Origin: Corynebacterium sp.
GTDB taxonomy: Bacteria > Actinomycetota > Actinomycetes > Mycobacteriales > Mycobacteriaceae
Length of the DNA: 36,442 bases
Direction of reading: 5' to 3'
NCBI GenBank assembly: GCA_030530875.1
Contig: JAUMUD010000021.1
Coordinates: 1-36,442, forward strand
Part shown: piece by piece, positions 8,003-14,868 of the stretch
Layout: each line of letters starts with the position of its first letter
Position numbering within the stretch: the stretch's first letter is position 1
Position numbers and translations under genes: made by a program
The notes under the pieces: model-generated
What the model was told of the DNA's origin: nothing
The model's database searches: none
What the model saw: the letters and a program-made list of their open reading frames with translations, nothing else

Positions 8003-8677
8003 TTAGCTGAGGTTGAAGGTATATGGGTCGGAGTGGTTATTACCAACCAGAGTGTAGAGGTAGTAGCTACCGGAAGGAACAGCCTGGCGGTTGGTGCACT
8101 GGCCTGGAGCGGAATTAGTGCGGGACCAGCGGGCCTCGTAGTAGCGCTCAGAGTTGGCTGGGAAAACACGGGAACCAGTATCTTCTGAGGTATTGCAGTC
8201 AACGTCAGACCACACGCGCTCATTATTGGAGAGGTTATAGACCTCGAAGCGCAGCACATTGGCCGAAAGGTCAATGGTGCAGTCGTAGTTGGTTGGGTTC
8301 TTGACAGTCATATAAAAGACTGGCTGAACGCCATCACCATAATTTGGCTTATCACTAGTAGCGGTGATTTGCAGGTCATTGAGGCTGCAAGAAGTGGCGG
8401 TGGACTGGGCAGCCGAGCTTGCAGTGCCGCTGGCAGTTGCAGTCGTGCTTAGTCCTGCTGCGGAGGCAGCGGTGCTCACATCACCGATAGTCATAGGGGT
8501 GGAGACTTCACTAGTGGCCGAGGTTGAAGTGTCAGCTGCCAGGGAGGTTTCCGTATTCTTGTCACCACGACTAAAGCCAATGATGGCCGCGATAATCAGA
8601 ATGATGACAAGCAGAATAACCGCCGCGGCGATACGCCGGCGGACATAAATATAATGAGGCAATGGGCGGTTAGTCAC
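8003..8677 (-). CDS. Membrane-anchored extracytoplasmic protein (Rv3587c position)
   Basis: A 224-residue protein of unknown function. A short basic N-terminus (YVRRR) precedes one transmembrane helix (residues about 16-36, IAAAVILLVIILIIAAIIGF). A Ser/Thr/Ala-rich linker (about 40-95) leads to a folded domain with four cysteines that probably form two disulfides: CSLNDLQITATS, YDCTIDLSANVLRFEVYN, SDVDCNT and PGQCTNRQAVPSGSYYLYTL. The domain looks like an immunoglobulin-type beta sandwich outside the membrane. Position between radA/disA and canB matches Rv3587c of M. tuberculosis, also an uncharacterised membrane protein. The start is GTG with a -10 six bases ahead and no Shine-Dalgarno. It ends 13 bases from radA with no terminator between them. 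Confidence 0.75.
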   Translation of the reverse strand: MTNRPLPHYIYVRRRIAAAVILLVIILIIAAIIGFSRGDKNTETSLAADTSTSATSEVSTPMTIGDVSTAASAAGLSTTATASGTASSAAQSTATSCSLNDLQITATSDKPNYGDGVQPVFYMTVKNPTNYDCTIDLSANVLRFEVYNLSNNERVWSDVDCNTSEDTGSRVFPANSERYYEARWSRTNSAPGQCTNRQAVPSGSYYLYTLVGNNHSDPYTFNLS

Positions 8678-8683
8678 GGTACA

Positions 8684-8689
8684 AGCATA
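8684..8689 (-). promoter_or_regulatory. -10 of the Rv3587c-like gene, leaderless
   Basis: TATGCT on the minus strand ends six bases before the GTG at 8677. No ribosome-binding site is present, so a leaderless mRNA is likely. Confidence 0.42.
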
Positions 8690-8695
8690 ACATTA

Positions 8696-8711
8696 ATTAC
8701 ACGGATGTAAT
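8696..8711. promoter_or_regulatory. Palindrome ATTACA-N4-TGTAAT upstream of the Rv3587c-like gene
   Basis: Perfect 6-bp arms, ATTACA (8696-8701) and TGTAAT (8706-8711), with a 4-base spacer. The 16-bp site covers the -35 region of the promoter at 8684-8689 and lies 27 bases downstream of the canB stop codon. It resembles a small dimeric repressor's operator. Confidence 0.4.
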
Positions 8712-8738
8712 TTCGTGACATGCTTATTAGGGCGAGCC

Positions 8739-9344
8739 TTAAAGATCAACACCCACAGCAATAACTGGTTCCACGGCACCATCAGCAAGGCGGTAGCGAG
8801 CGCCGATAATACCGAGGCGGCCATCCTTGAAAGCGCCACGGATTGTTGGAGAGCAGGAGATAATGAAGTCCACAACCTCAGAGATGTGGTGGGTTTCAAA
8901 TTCGGAGATTTGAGTCAGACCCGAGGCTTGAGCAGCAGCGATGGAGGGCGAGACTTTCTCAATTAGCACGCGCTGGAAACCACCGGGCATTGGCTTGCCG
9001 GCAAGCACGCCAGCGGCAGCCTTCACTGCGCCGCAGGACTCATGGCCCATCACAACAATGAGTGGGGTGTGCAGGCCATCAACAGCATATTCGAGAGAGC
9101 TCAGCACGGCTTGGTCGACAATCTCACCGGCGGTACGAACAACAAAGACATCGCCAAGACCCTGGTCAAAGACGAGTTCCACTGGCACACGAGAATCGGA
9201 GCAAGCCAGCACCACAGCCTTCGGCTCCTGGCCGGTAGTAAGTGCTGCGCGCCTAGCCAAATCCTGATTAGGACGGGTGGCTGCCTGGTGGACGAAGCGC
9301 TCATTGCCGCGCTTCAAGCTTTGCCAAATCTGGTTGGGAGTCAT
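8739..9344 (-). CDS. canB: Beta-class carbonic anhydrase
   Basis: A 201-residue enzyme that interconverts CO2 and bicarbonate in the cytoplasm. The beta-class zinc site is complete: C48-x-D50-x-R52 in ACSDSR, and H101-x2-C104 in GHESCGAV. The conserved Asp-Arg dyad (D50/R52) is present. Length and order agree with Rv3588c (CanB). The ATG start has no Shine-Dalgarno, but TAAACT ends six bases upstream, so the mRNA is probably leaderless. The gene is divergent from mutY, with only 22 bases between the two starts. Confidence 0.93.
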   Translation of the reverse strand: MTPNQIWQSLKRGNERFVHQAATRPNQDLARRAALTTGQEPKAVVLACSDSRVPVELVFDQGLGDVFVVRTAGEIVDQAVLSSLEYAVDGLHTPLIVVMGHESCGAVKAAAGVLAGKPMPGGFQRVLIEKVSPSIAAAQASGLTQISEFETHHISEVVDFIISCSPTIRGAFKDGRLGIIGARYRLADGAVEPVIAVGVDL

Positions 9345-9350
9345 GGTTTT

Positions 9351-9356
9351 AGTTTA
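9351..9356 (-). promoter_or_regulatory. -10 of canB, leaderless
   Basis: Minus-strand TAAACT fits the actinobacterial TANANT pattern and ends six bases before the canB ATG. It shares two base pairs (9355-9356) with the proposed mutY -10 on the other strand. Confidence 0.5.
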
Positions 9357-9360
9357 GTAT
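9355..9360 (+). promoter_or_regulatory. -10 of mutY, leaderless
   Basis: TAGTAT ends six bases before the mutY GTG at 9367. No Shine-Dalgarno is present. The -35 contacts of this promoter would lie in the first codons of canB. Confidence 0.42.
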
Positions 9361-9366
9361 GAGTGG

Positions 9367-10215
9367 GTGAAATTGCTAGTGAATCTGCCTGGTTGGTATG
9401 AAATTAACCATCGACCACTCCCCTGGCGTGAGCCCGGAACTACCCCTTGGGCGATTTTGGTCAGCGAGGTTATGAGCCACCAGACCCCAGTTTCACGTGT
9501 GGCCCCAGCTTGGGAAGCATGGATGACACGCTGGCCACATCCAGCAGATCTAGCAGCCGCCCCAACCTCAGAGGTTCTCAAAATGTGGGGCAAGCTTGGT
9601 TATCCCCGGCGCGCACTTCGCCTAAAAGAAGCAGCCGAGGTTATTACCCGCGACTATGGTGGCGAGGTCCCTTCCGGGGTTGATGAGTTGCTGGCACTTC
9701 CTGGTCTTGGGGATTATACGGCGAGGGCTGTTGCCGCCTTTGCTTTTAATAAGGCAGTTCCTGTCGTGGATATTAATGTTCGCCGCGTGCTCTACCGCTA
9801 TAAGCACGGAGTATTTCTTACACCCACCGCTAAAAAGAGAGATTTAGCTGAAGTTGCTGAGTGGGTGGATAGTGCCAAGATGGCTGTGGCATTGATGGAG
9901 CTTGGTGCCTTGGTCTGTGTGGCACGAACCCCACGCTGTGATGAATGCCCCTTGAAGGATGAGTGCCGTTGGATTGCCTTGGGTCGGCCTGAGCCTAGTC
10001 AAGAGGAACTCAAAAAGAAGCGAGTTCAGCGCTATGAGGGTACGGATCGCCAGGTGCGCGGCATCATTATGGATGCCCTGAAGCAAGGAGATCAAAACCG
10101 CGAGGCCATCAATAATCTTTGGGAGGACCAGAGCCAGGTTTCCCGTGCACTCTTTGGTCTTTTGGAGGATGGCCTCGCGGTTGAAGACGCGGGTATTTAT
10201 CGCCTGCCGGACTAG
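9367..10215 (+). CDS. mutY: A/G-specific adenine DNA glycosylase MutY
   Basis: A 282-residue glycosylase that removes adenine mispaired with 8-oxoguanine. Seen in the sequence: the catalytic Glu34 in SEVMSHQTPVSRV, a helix-hairpin-helix (DELLALPGLGDYTARAVAAFAF, about 106-127), catalytic Asp135 in PVVDINVRR, and the iron-sulfur ligands C184-x6-C191-x2-C194-x5-C200. It lacks a full NUDIX-like C-terminal 8-oxoG-sensing domain, as is usual for shorter actinobacterial MutY. The usual Gln in the LQQT motif is His38 here, next to the catalytic Glu. The GTG start gives MKLLVNLPGWYEINHRPLPWR. The stop codon overlaps that of the convergent ThrE-type gene. Confidence 0.93.
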   Translation: MKLLVNLPGWYEINHRPLPWREPGTTPWAILVSEVMSHQTPVSRVAPAWEAWMTRWPHPADLAAAPTSEVLKMWGKLGYPRRALRLKEAAEVITRDYGGEVPSGVDELLALPGLGDYTARAVAAFAFNKAVPVVDINVRRVLYRYKHGVFLTPTAKKRDLAEVAEWVDSAKMAVALMELGALVCVARTPRCDECPLKDECRWIALGRPEPSQEELKKKRVQRYEGTDRQVRGIIMDALKQGDQNREAINNLWEDQSQVSRALFGLLEDGLAVEDAGIYRLPD

Positions 10216-11522
10216 GTATGGGTTGAGCGATAGCGGTGGAAGTCGATCGGATTACCGAAGGTCCAGTCACGGTCAGTCATTAGTCGGGCAATGGCAAGAC
10301 CAGCTGAGATACAGAAGACGATAATGCCAGCATTGGTGACGTAAGAGAGCATCTTATCCATGTCACCCTCATTGAGATAGTACATTGCACGGTACATGGA
10401 TGCACCCGGAACCATAATCACTGCGGCAGGCACAGTAACGGTAATTCGTGGCATATGCAGGTGGCGCTTGAGCAGGCCGGCCAGCAGACCAATAATGAGG
10501 CCACCAACCAAGGCCGCATACTGAACGCGCACATCATGTTCAATGAGAAGCAAGCGTGCGAGATTGCCAATCGAGCCGATACACATCGCGACCAGAATCA
10601 TTCGACGTGAGCAGTTAAAGAGAATGGCGAAGCCACCAATACCCAGGCAGGATGCGATGATGATTTCCCACCAGTGGAGGGTGGAGTTCTGAACAATCTC
10701 AGGGTTGAGGTTGGTAACCCAGGTGACCAGCGAAACCGAGAATGTCGCTGTGGCAAGCAGTGAAGCCGCATAGATTAATCGGGTTGTACCAGAGGTGATG
10801 TCGAAGCGTGCGAGGTCGAGCATGCCGGAATACATTGGGAAGCCCGGCACGAGGAAGAGCACAGCAGCAATAAAGCCACCACCGAGGGTGGAAATATCAT
10901 GGCCAGCGAATTCCAAAGCGTGGAGTTCCGCAAAATAAATCAGCGAGGAGATTGTGCCAGCAACACCGGAGACTGCAAGGTGATTGAGATGGCGTGCAGC
11001 CAAGGTGGCACGCACCCACTGGCCAATGCCAGCAGCAATGAGAGCCATGACTGCCTCAGGGACTGAGAAGCGGTTGAGGAGAGCGAAGCCAAAGCAGGCC
11101 AGTGCAGCAGCAATGCAAACTGTGGCCTTATTCCAGCGCTTACGCACATAGGTCTCAATATGGTCGAGGCGCTCATCGAGTTCCTCATGGGTCATTTCTG
11201 CTGGAAGGTGGTGGGTGAGGTCATCAATGGCCTCAATCCTCGAAGCATTCACGCCCGGAGGCTCATGAGTTGCTACAACTGTGCGGAATTCGCGGCCCTT
11301 ATAGAAAGTGCATTCAAGGGCGTTAGTGGAAACAACCACATCTAGTCGGTCGAAGCCCAGGGATCGGGCCGCACGCTTCATACCACGCACCACGCGATAA
11401 CCAGAGGTGCCTGCAGAGACAAAGAGGAGGCCAAGGCGGATAACGGTGTCCGCCTGGAGCTCCATCTCATACTGCTCTTCTGGTGTGAGCTCATAGTCAT
11501 TTTCACGGTCTCGGTAACCCAT
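10212..11522 (-). CDS. ThrE-family threonine/serine exporter
   Basis: A 436-residue membrane protein with the two-part ThrE layout. Residues 1-145 are cytoplasmic and carry the family sequence LGLLFVSAGTSGYRVVRGMKRAARSLGFDRLDVVVS and the H-E-P-P-G-V segment. About ten transmembrane helices follow, including GGGFIAAVLFLVPGFPMYSGMLDL and the second-half repeat AALVGGLIIGLLAGLLKRHLHMPRITVTVPAAVIMVPGASMYRAMYYL. ThrE of Corynebacterium glutamicum exports threonine and serine. The family assignment is firm, but the substrate here is inferred, since corynebacteria can carry paralogues. It ends tail to tail with mutY, with stop codons overlapping by three bases and no terminator. Confidence 0.85.
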   Translation of the reverse strand: MGYRDRENDYELTPEEQYEMELQADTVIRLGLLFVSAGTSGYRVVRGMKRAARSLGFDRLDVVVSTNALECTFYKGREFRTVVATHEPPGVNASRIEAIDDLTHHLPAEMTHEELDERLDHIETYVRKRWNKATVCIAAALACFGFALLNRFSVPEAVMALIAAGIGQWVRATLAARHLNHLAVSGVAGTISSLIYFAELHALEFAGHDISTLGGGFIAAVLFLVPGFPMYSGMLDLARFDITSGTTRLIYAASLLATATFSVSLVTWVTNLNPEIVQNSTLHWWEIIIASCLGIGGFAILFNCSRRMILVAMCIGSIGNLARLLLIEHDVRVQYAALVGGLIIGLLAGLLKRHLHMPRITVTVPAAVIMVPGASMYRAMYYLNEGDMDKMLSYVTNAGIIVFCISAGLAIARLMTDRDWTFGNPIDFHRYRSTHT

Positions 11523-11597
11523 GATTTCAGGCTATCATTTACAAGGCACTTCATAGTAGAATATGAGGTAATGTCTAGTATAAATGAAGGGATTATC

Positions 11598-12626
11598 ATG
11601 CGTTCCGTCCGCCTTTCTCTAATTTCCTCTGTGGCCTGCGCCTCTGCCCTCGTTGGCGGTCTGGCGATGCCTGCGGGACAGGCTTTTGCGGCGGGTAGCT
11701 CCGGCAGTTCTTTCCTTGGCAGCTCCTTCCTTGGTAGTTCTTCCGATAACAGGGAAGAAAACAAAATTGTTGGCATGCCAACCATCAACTATCCGACTGC
11801 TGAAAAGCCACAGGATGCAGACATCCTTACTGCTTTGGATAATTTCGACAAGGACTACGCCACTTGGTACAGCACCAAGGGTGAAAATATGCGCGACGAG
11901 CATCCATGGACCACAACCCTGGTTCGTAAGCCTATTTTGAGTGAAACCCTGCGTGGTTATGCACAGGCAATTTCTAATTCCGATGCTGCTAAGAAGTCTT
12001 CCACCGACGGCAAGATGATTCAGCATCCTGATGGCAGTCTTGTTATTACCCTTAAGTGGACACCATCCGAGGCTGCGCTCAAGGATTCGAATGCTATCCT
12101 TAATGCCCTTCTAAATAATGTGGGCGATACCATCTACCAGATGGCAGCTAAGACTGTTAGCCAATATGGTCTTGGTATTGCGGGTAATGCCGATGATGGT
12201 TACTACCTCACTCTCTACTTGAATAATGACACTAAGCAGGTCTTCCGCAATAACACCACGGATTCTGTAGCAAGCACCATGAAGGCTATTGTTCTTGTTT
12301 CGGGCCTCAATGAAGTCCGCAAGGAGGCTGGTGTAACAAGCAACGTCACCCGTGATACTAACCTGGATTCCAAGGCTGATTCCATCCCAACCGGTGGCAC
12401 CCTTGCTAATGCCCCAGCCCGCACTGCTGGCGTGAGCGTGGCAGTTCTTGACCGAAGCAAGGCTGGTGTCCGTGAAGGCTTGATTGCTGCAGCTCAGGCA
12501 AATCAAGAGGTGTACAACATCATTATGTCTGGCAAGGTCGACAATGCTTGGGCTGATGTGAAGGTTGGTGTCAGCTACGATGATTCCGGCAATATCCCTT
12601 ATGCCAAGTACTATTTCCAGTGGTAA
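11598..12626 (+). CDS. Secreted protein of unknown function, possibly CAP-like
   Basis: The start is ATG 11598, with AAGGGA about seven bases upstream; an in-frame ATG nine codons earlier has no ribosome site. The product is 342 residues. Residues 1-31 form a Sec signal peptide (MRSVRLSLISSVACASALVG, cleavage near AFA-A). A Ser/Gly/Leu repeat follows (SSFLG twice). The mature domain starts at about 60. It contains LSETLRGYAQAISNSDA and a C-terminal strand pattern YGLGIAGNADDGYYLTLYLNN that faintly recalls the CAP (SCP/PR1) fold, but the CAP active-site histidines are not evident. The second half (about 225-342) is unrecognised. It ends at a strong terminator shared with the convergent gene at 12718. 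Confidence 0.6.
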   Translation: MRSVRLSLISSVACASALVGGLAMPAGQAFAAGSSGSSFLGSSFLGSSSDNREENKIVGMPTINYPTAEKPQDADILTALDNFDKDYATWYSTKGENMRDEHPWTTTLVRKPILSETLRGYAQAISNSDAAKKSSTDGKMIQHPDGSLVITLKWTPSEAALKDSNAILNALLNNVGDTIYQMAAKTVSQYGLGIAGNADDGYYLTLYLNNDTKQVFRNNTTDSVASTMKAIVLVSGLNEVRKEAGVTSNVTRDTNLDSKADSIPTGGTLANAPARTAGVSVAVLDRSKAGVREGLIAAAQANQEVYNIIMSGKVDNAWADVKVGVSYDDSGNIPYAKYYFQW

Positions 12627-12645
12627 AGCCAAAGCATAGATAATA

Positions 12646-12690
12646 AAACTTGGGACCAGCTCATGTGAACTGGTCCCAAGTTTTTCTTTT
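12646..12690. terminator. Bidirectional terminator between two secreted-protein genes
   Basis: AAACTTGGGACCAG (12646-12659) and CTGGTCCCAAGTTT (12670-12683) are perfect 14-bp arms with a 10-base loop. The plus strand continues as TTTTTCTTTT, and the minus strand continues as TTTTA, so it can serve both convergent genes. Confidence 0.93.
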
Positions 12691-12717
12691 ATGTGGTCCT
12701 TGCTAGGCGCCTAAGCC

Positions 12718-13644
12718 TTATTTGAAGAGGCCGAGAATCCACTGGACAAGCATAATGGGAAGCTTGAATGGGAAGAGCAGAATATCCATCACGCCCAAGG
12801 GGTGTTCCGAATGTGGTTCAGGGGTCACAACAGTAATCGGATCAGGTGTATCTTTCGCATACGGGGTCGGATCAGAAATTGTAACGGTAGAGGCCCCGGT
12901 AGTCTTCAGGTCAATATAGCCCTTAAAAGCCTTCTTGGCGTCAGCATATTGCTGATAGGCATCAATAATTGCAGGATCTGTTTTAGCAGACTCAGCACAT
13001 TGCGCCGGAATAGCCATGATAATTTCCATGGCGCGTTTTCCGTAACTGACGACAGACTGAACTGTGTCTTTGTCTAGGATGTTCGCGACATTCTTGTCGA
13101 GATCTGTCCACAGCGCATAGTTCAACCTCTTCGTGCTATTAGTCTGCATAATTGGCAGGAACAACTGGATGAAGGCCGCATAGCCGATACCATAGTTTTT
13201 AGCGAAACCGGCATAGGTAGCCTTAGTCGAGGCATCCATGCCGATGGAGGCGAGAGAATCACGATTCTTGGCAGTAGCTACGGCTTCAGTAACCAGGGCC
13301 TGCATACTCTTTAATGCGAGATTCTTTACTGAATCATCAGCGGCAAGGTTAGGGCCGGCTTCTTGGTCAACCTTAATAACATGTTGAAAAACTTCCTCAG
13401 GGGCAGGGTGAATGACATAGGGAATAGTGGGCACCCCCATTTTAATTCGCGAAAGACGATATGCCTCAACCTTGGAGTACATTTCTTTCCATTGTGGACC
13501 AAGCTCAGCGTAAGCCTTGGCGTAGGTTTCTTTGGATGAAATACAGGATCGGTAAGTAGCCTCATCAGCCCCTGCAGTCACAGGGTTGAGGCTAGCGGCC
13601 ACAATAAATGCCGCGAGTGTCGAACCAATCTTGCGATAATCCAT
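12718..13644 (-). CDS. Secreted protein with C-terminal membrane segment, unknown function
   Basis: A 308-residue protein that I do not recognise. Residues 1-26 are a signal peptide (MDYRKIGSTLAAFIVAASLNPVTAGA). The mature part is mostly alpha-helical, with two cysteines (C34 and about C215) that could pair. A Thr/Pro/Asp-rich spacer (about 250-280, SDPTPYAKDTPDPITVVTPEP) leads to a hydrophobic C-terminus (MDILLFPFKLPIMLVQWILGLFK) with a terminal Lys. This layout suggests a helical domain held at the outer surface by its C-terminus. Upstream, TAAAGT lies nine bases before the ATG and there is no clear Shine-Dalgarno. It is convergent with the other secreted gene and divergent from the Abi gene. 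Confidence 0.6.
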   Translation of the reverse strand: MDYRKIGSTLAAFIVAASLNPVTAGADEATYRSCISSKETYAKAYAELGPQWKEMYSKVEAYRLSRIKMGVPTIPYVIHPAPEEVFQHVIKVDQEAGPNLAADDSVKNLALKSMQALVTEAVATAKNRDSLASIGMDASTKATYAGFAKNYGIGYAAFIQLFLPIMQTNSTKRLNYALWTDLDKNVANILDKDTVQSVVSYGKRAMEIIMAIPAQCAESAKTDPAIIDAYQQYADAKKAFKGYIDLKTTGASTVTISDPTPYAKDTPDPITVVTPEPHSEHPLGVMDILLFPFKLPIMLVQWILGLFK

Positions 13645-13661
13645 GGAATTTTCACTTTACT

Positions 13662-13677
13662 CTTAAACGCCTTTAAG
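13662..13677. promoter_or_regulatory. Palindrome CTTAAA-N4-TTTAAG upstream of the secreted gene
   Basis: CTTAAA (13662-13667) and TTTAAG (13672-13677) are perfect arms. The site ends 18 bases upstream of the ATG at 13644 and overlaps the space just before the -10-like TAAAGT, so a bound protein would block that promoter. Confidence 0.35.
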
Positions 13678-13800
13678 TTTACCGTTTTTGCCGTTGGAGT
13701 TTATGGCATCGCAAGAGCATGTGTATATTTTCTTTTTTTTCTTTGGTGACTGCCAGCGGATTTATTTGTATATTTTTCTTATGTTCGAGTAGGCTTAGGG

Positions 13801-13846
13801 CTAATAGTTCAGGCCGCCGCTTGTGAGCGAGGGGCCTGGACATTGG
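13801..13846 (+). ncRNA. Candidate abiF-type structured RNA in the leader of the Abi gene
   Basis: A 46-nt hairpin. CTAAT (13801-13805) pairs with ATTGG (13842-13846). After a bulged A, GTTCAGGCC (13807-13815) pairs with GGCCTGGAC (13833-13841). A small internal loop leads to CGCT/AGCG closing the tetraloop TGTG. Both imperfect positions are G-U wobbles, which favours RNA function over a DNA operator. It ends nine bases before the AGGAG of the Abi gene. I recall a described abiF RNA motif upstream of abiF-type genes. Membership is inference from position and shape. Confidence 0.55.
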
Positions 13847-13867
13847 TGTATATGCAGGAGTAGCGCC

Positions 13868-14824
13868 ATGGAGCACTTTATTCCGCCGGCAAGGGTCGAT
13901 GAGCAGGTCGAACTGCTTGCATCCCAGGGTCTTGAATTGGACCGGGATTTCGCCACGCAGTGCCTGCAGACAGTGAGCTTTTATCGCCTTTCCCATTACT
14001 TCAATCCCGCCCAAATTCCGGATAATGGGGATACTTCAGCACGTAGATTCCGCGCGGATATTAACTTCCACGACATTATTGACCTCTACGAGTCGGATCG
14101 TCGCCTGCGCACCATCATCTACGATGGCCTTGAGCGTATCGAGATTGCTCTGCGCGCGGTGGTGGTAAATATTCTTAGCACCAAGGGTGAGTTCGGTCAT
14201 GAGGACCCACGCTTCTTCCGCACGGAGGACTTCTGCCACCAGTGGAATGCCCGTGCTGATGAGCGCATAGAACGCGCAATGCGCAGCGACCATATCTTGG
14301 AAGAGTCTTTGGCTGAATATGATTCGGGCTATCCCATTTCGGTAATTTCTGAGGCCCTGGATTTCGGTGATATTTCGCGCCTGGTGGCCTGGATGCGGGC
14401 CGAATACCAGGAGGCTGTCTCAAAGGCCCTTGGGTTGCATATTGATGCCCGGAGGCTCACTGGGGCAGAAAAGGAGGCGCTGCGCAGTGGGGTGTATCTG
14501 CGCAGTTGGATTCATCAGCTAAGCATGGTGCGCAATATTGTAGCCCACCATGGGCGGCTGTGGAATAGGAATTTGAAGCCGGCCTCCACTACCCTGCTAC
14601 GAAAAAATCCCCGCTTTGGGGCCCTACCACCGGAGCAAAGCCAGAAGCTCTATGGCATGTTGCTGATGACCTCGCATATGCTTGGGCATATTTCACCAGG
14701 CACCACCTGGCCGGAGCGCGTGGCGCAATTACTAAAGGTCGAGTTTCTTCTGAATCCAGTGGTGCATTCGGCGGCGATGGGGTTACCCCGTGACTGGGAT
14801 GGAAGTTTGAGATTGGGGGCATAA
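13868..14824 (+). CDS. Abi_2/AbiF-like abortive-infection HEPN protein
   Basis: The start is ATG 13868 with AGGAG seven bases upstream, giving MEHFIPPARVDEQVELLASQG (318 residues). The family sequence is clear: LQTVSFYRLSHYFNPAQ, FHDIIDLYESDRRLRTIIYDGLERIEIALRAVV, and a C-terminal HEPN motif R-x4-H (R222 to H227, in VRNIVAHHGRLWNRNL) with a second His behind it. HEPN motifs of this type cut RNA. Abi_2 proteins (AbiD/AbiF) stop growth or kill phage-infected cells. It lies between unknown secreted genes and clpC, in an AT-rich upstream stretch, and ends at a bidirectional terminator. Anti-phage function is family-based inference; the RNase activity is untested. Confidence 0.85.
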   Translation: MEHFIPPARVDEQVELLASQGLELDRDFATQCLQTVSFYRLSHYFNPAQIPDNGDTSARRFRADINFHDIIDLYESDRRLRTIIYDGLERIEIALRAVVVNILSTKGEFGHEDPRFFRTEDFCHQWNARADERIERAMRSDHILEESLAEYDSGYPISVISEALDFGDISRLVAWMRAEYQEAVSKALGLHIDARRLTGAEKEALRSGVYLRSWIHQLSMVRNIVAHHGRLWNRNLKPASTTLLRKNPRFGALPPEQSQKLYGMLLMTSHMLGHISPGTTWPERVAQLLKVEFLLNPVVHSAAMGLPRDWDGSLRLGA

Positions 14825-14868
14825 AAAAAGTGGAATCTCCATCAGGAGATTCCACGGCTTTTTTTAAA
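14823..14868. terminator. Bidirectional terminator between the Abi gene and clpC
   Basis: GTGGAATCTCC (14830-14840) and GGAGATTCCAC (14845-14855) pair perfectly around ATCA. Seven A precede the stem and GGCTTTTTTT follows it, so both convergent transcripts get a U-tract. The clpC stop codon lies inside the T-run. Confidence 0.93.
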
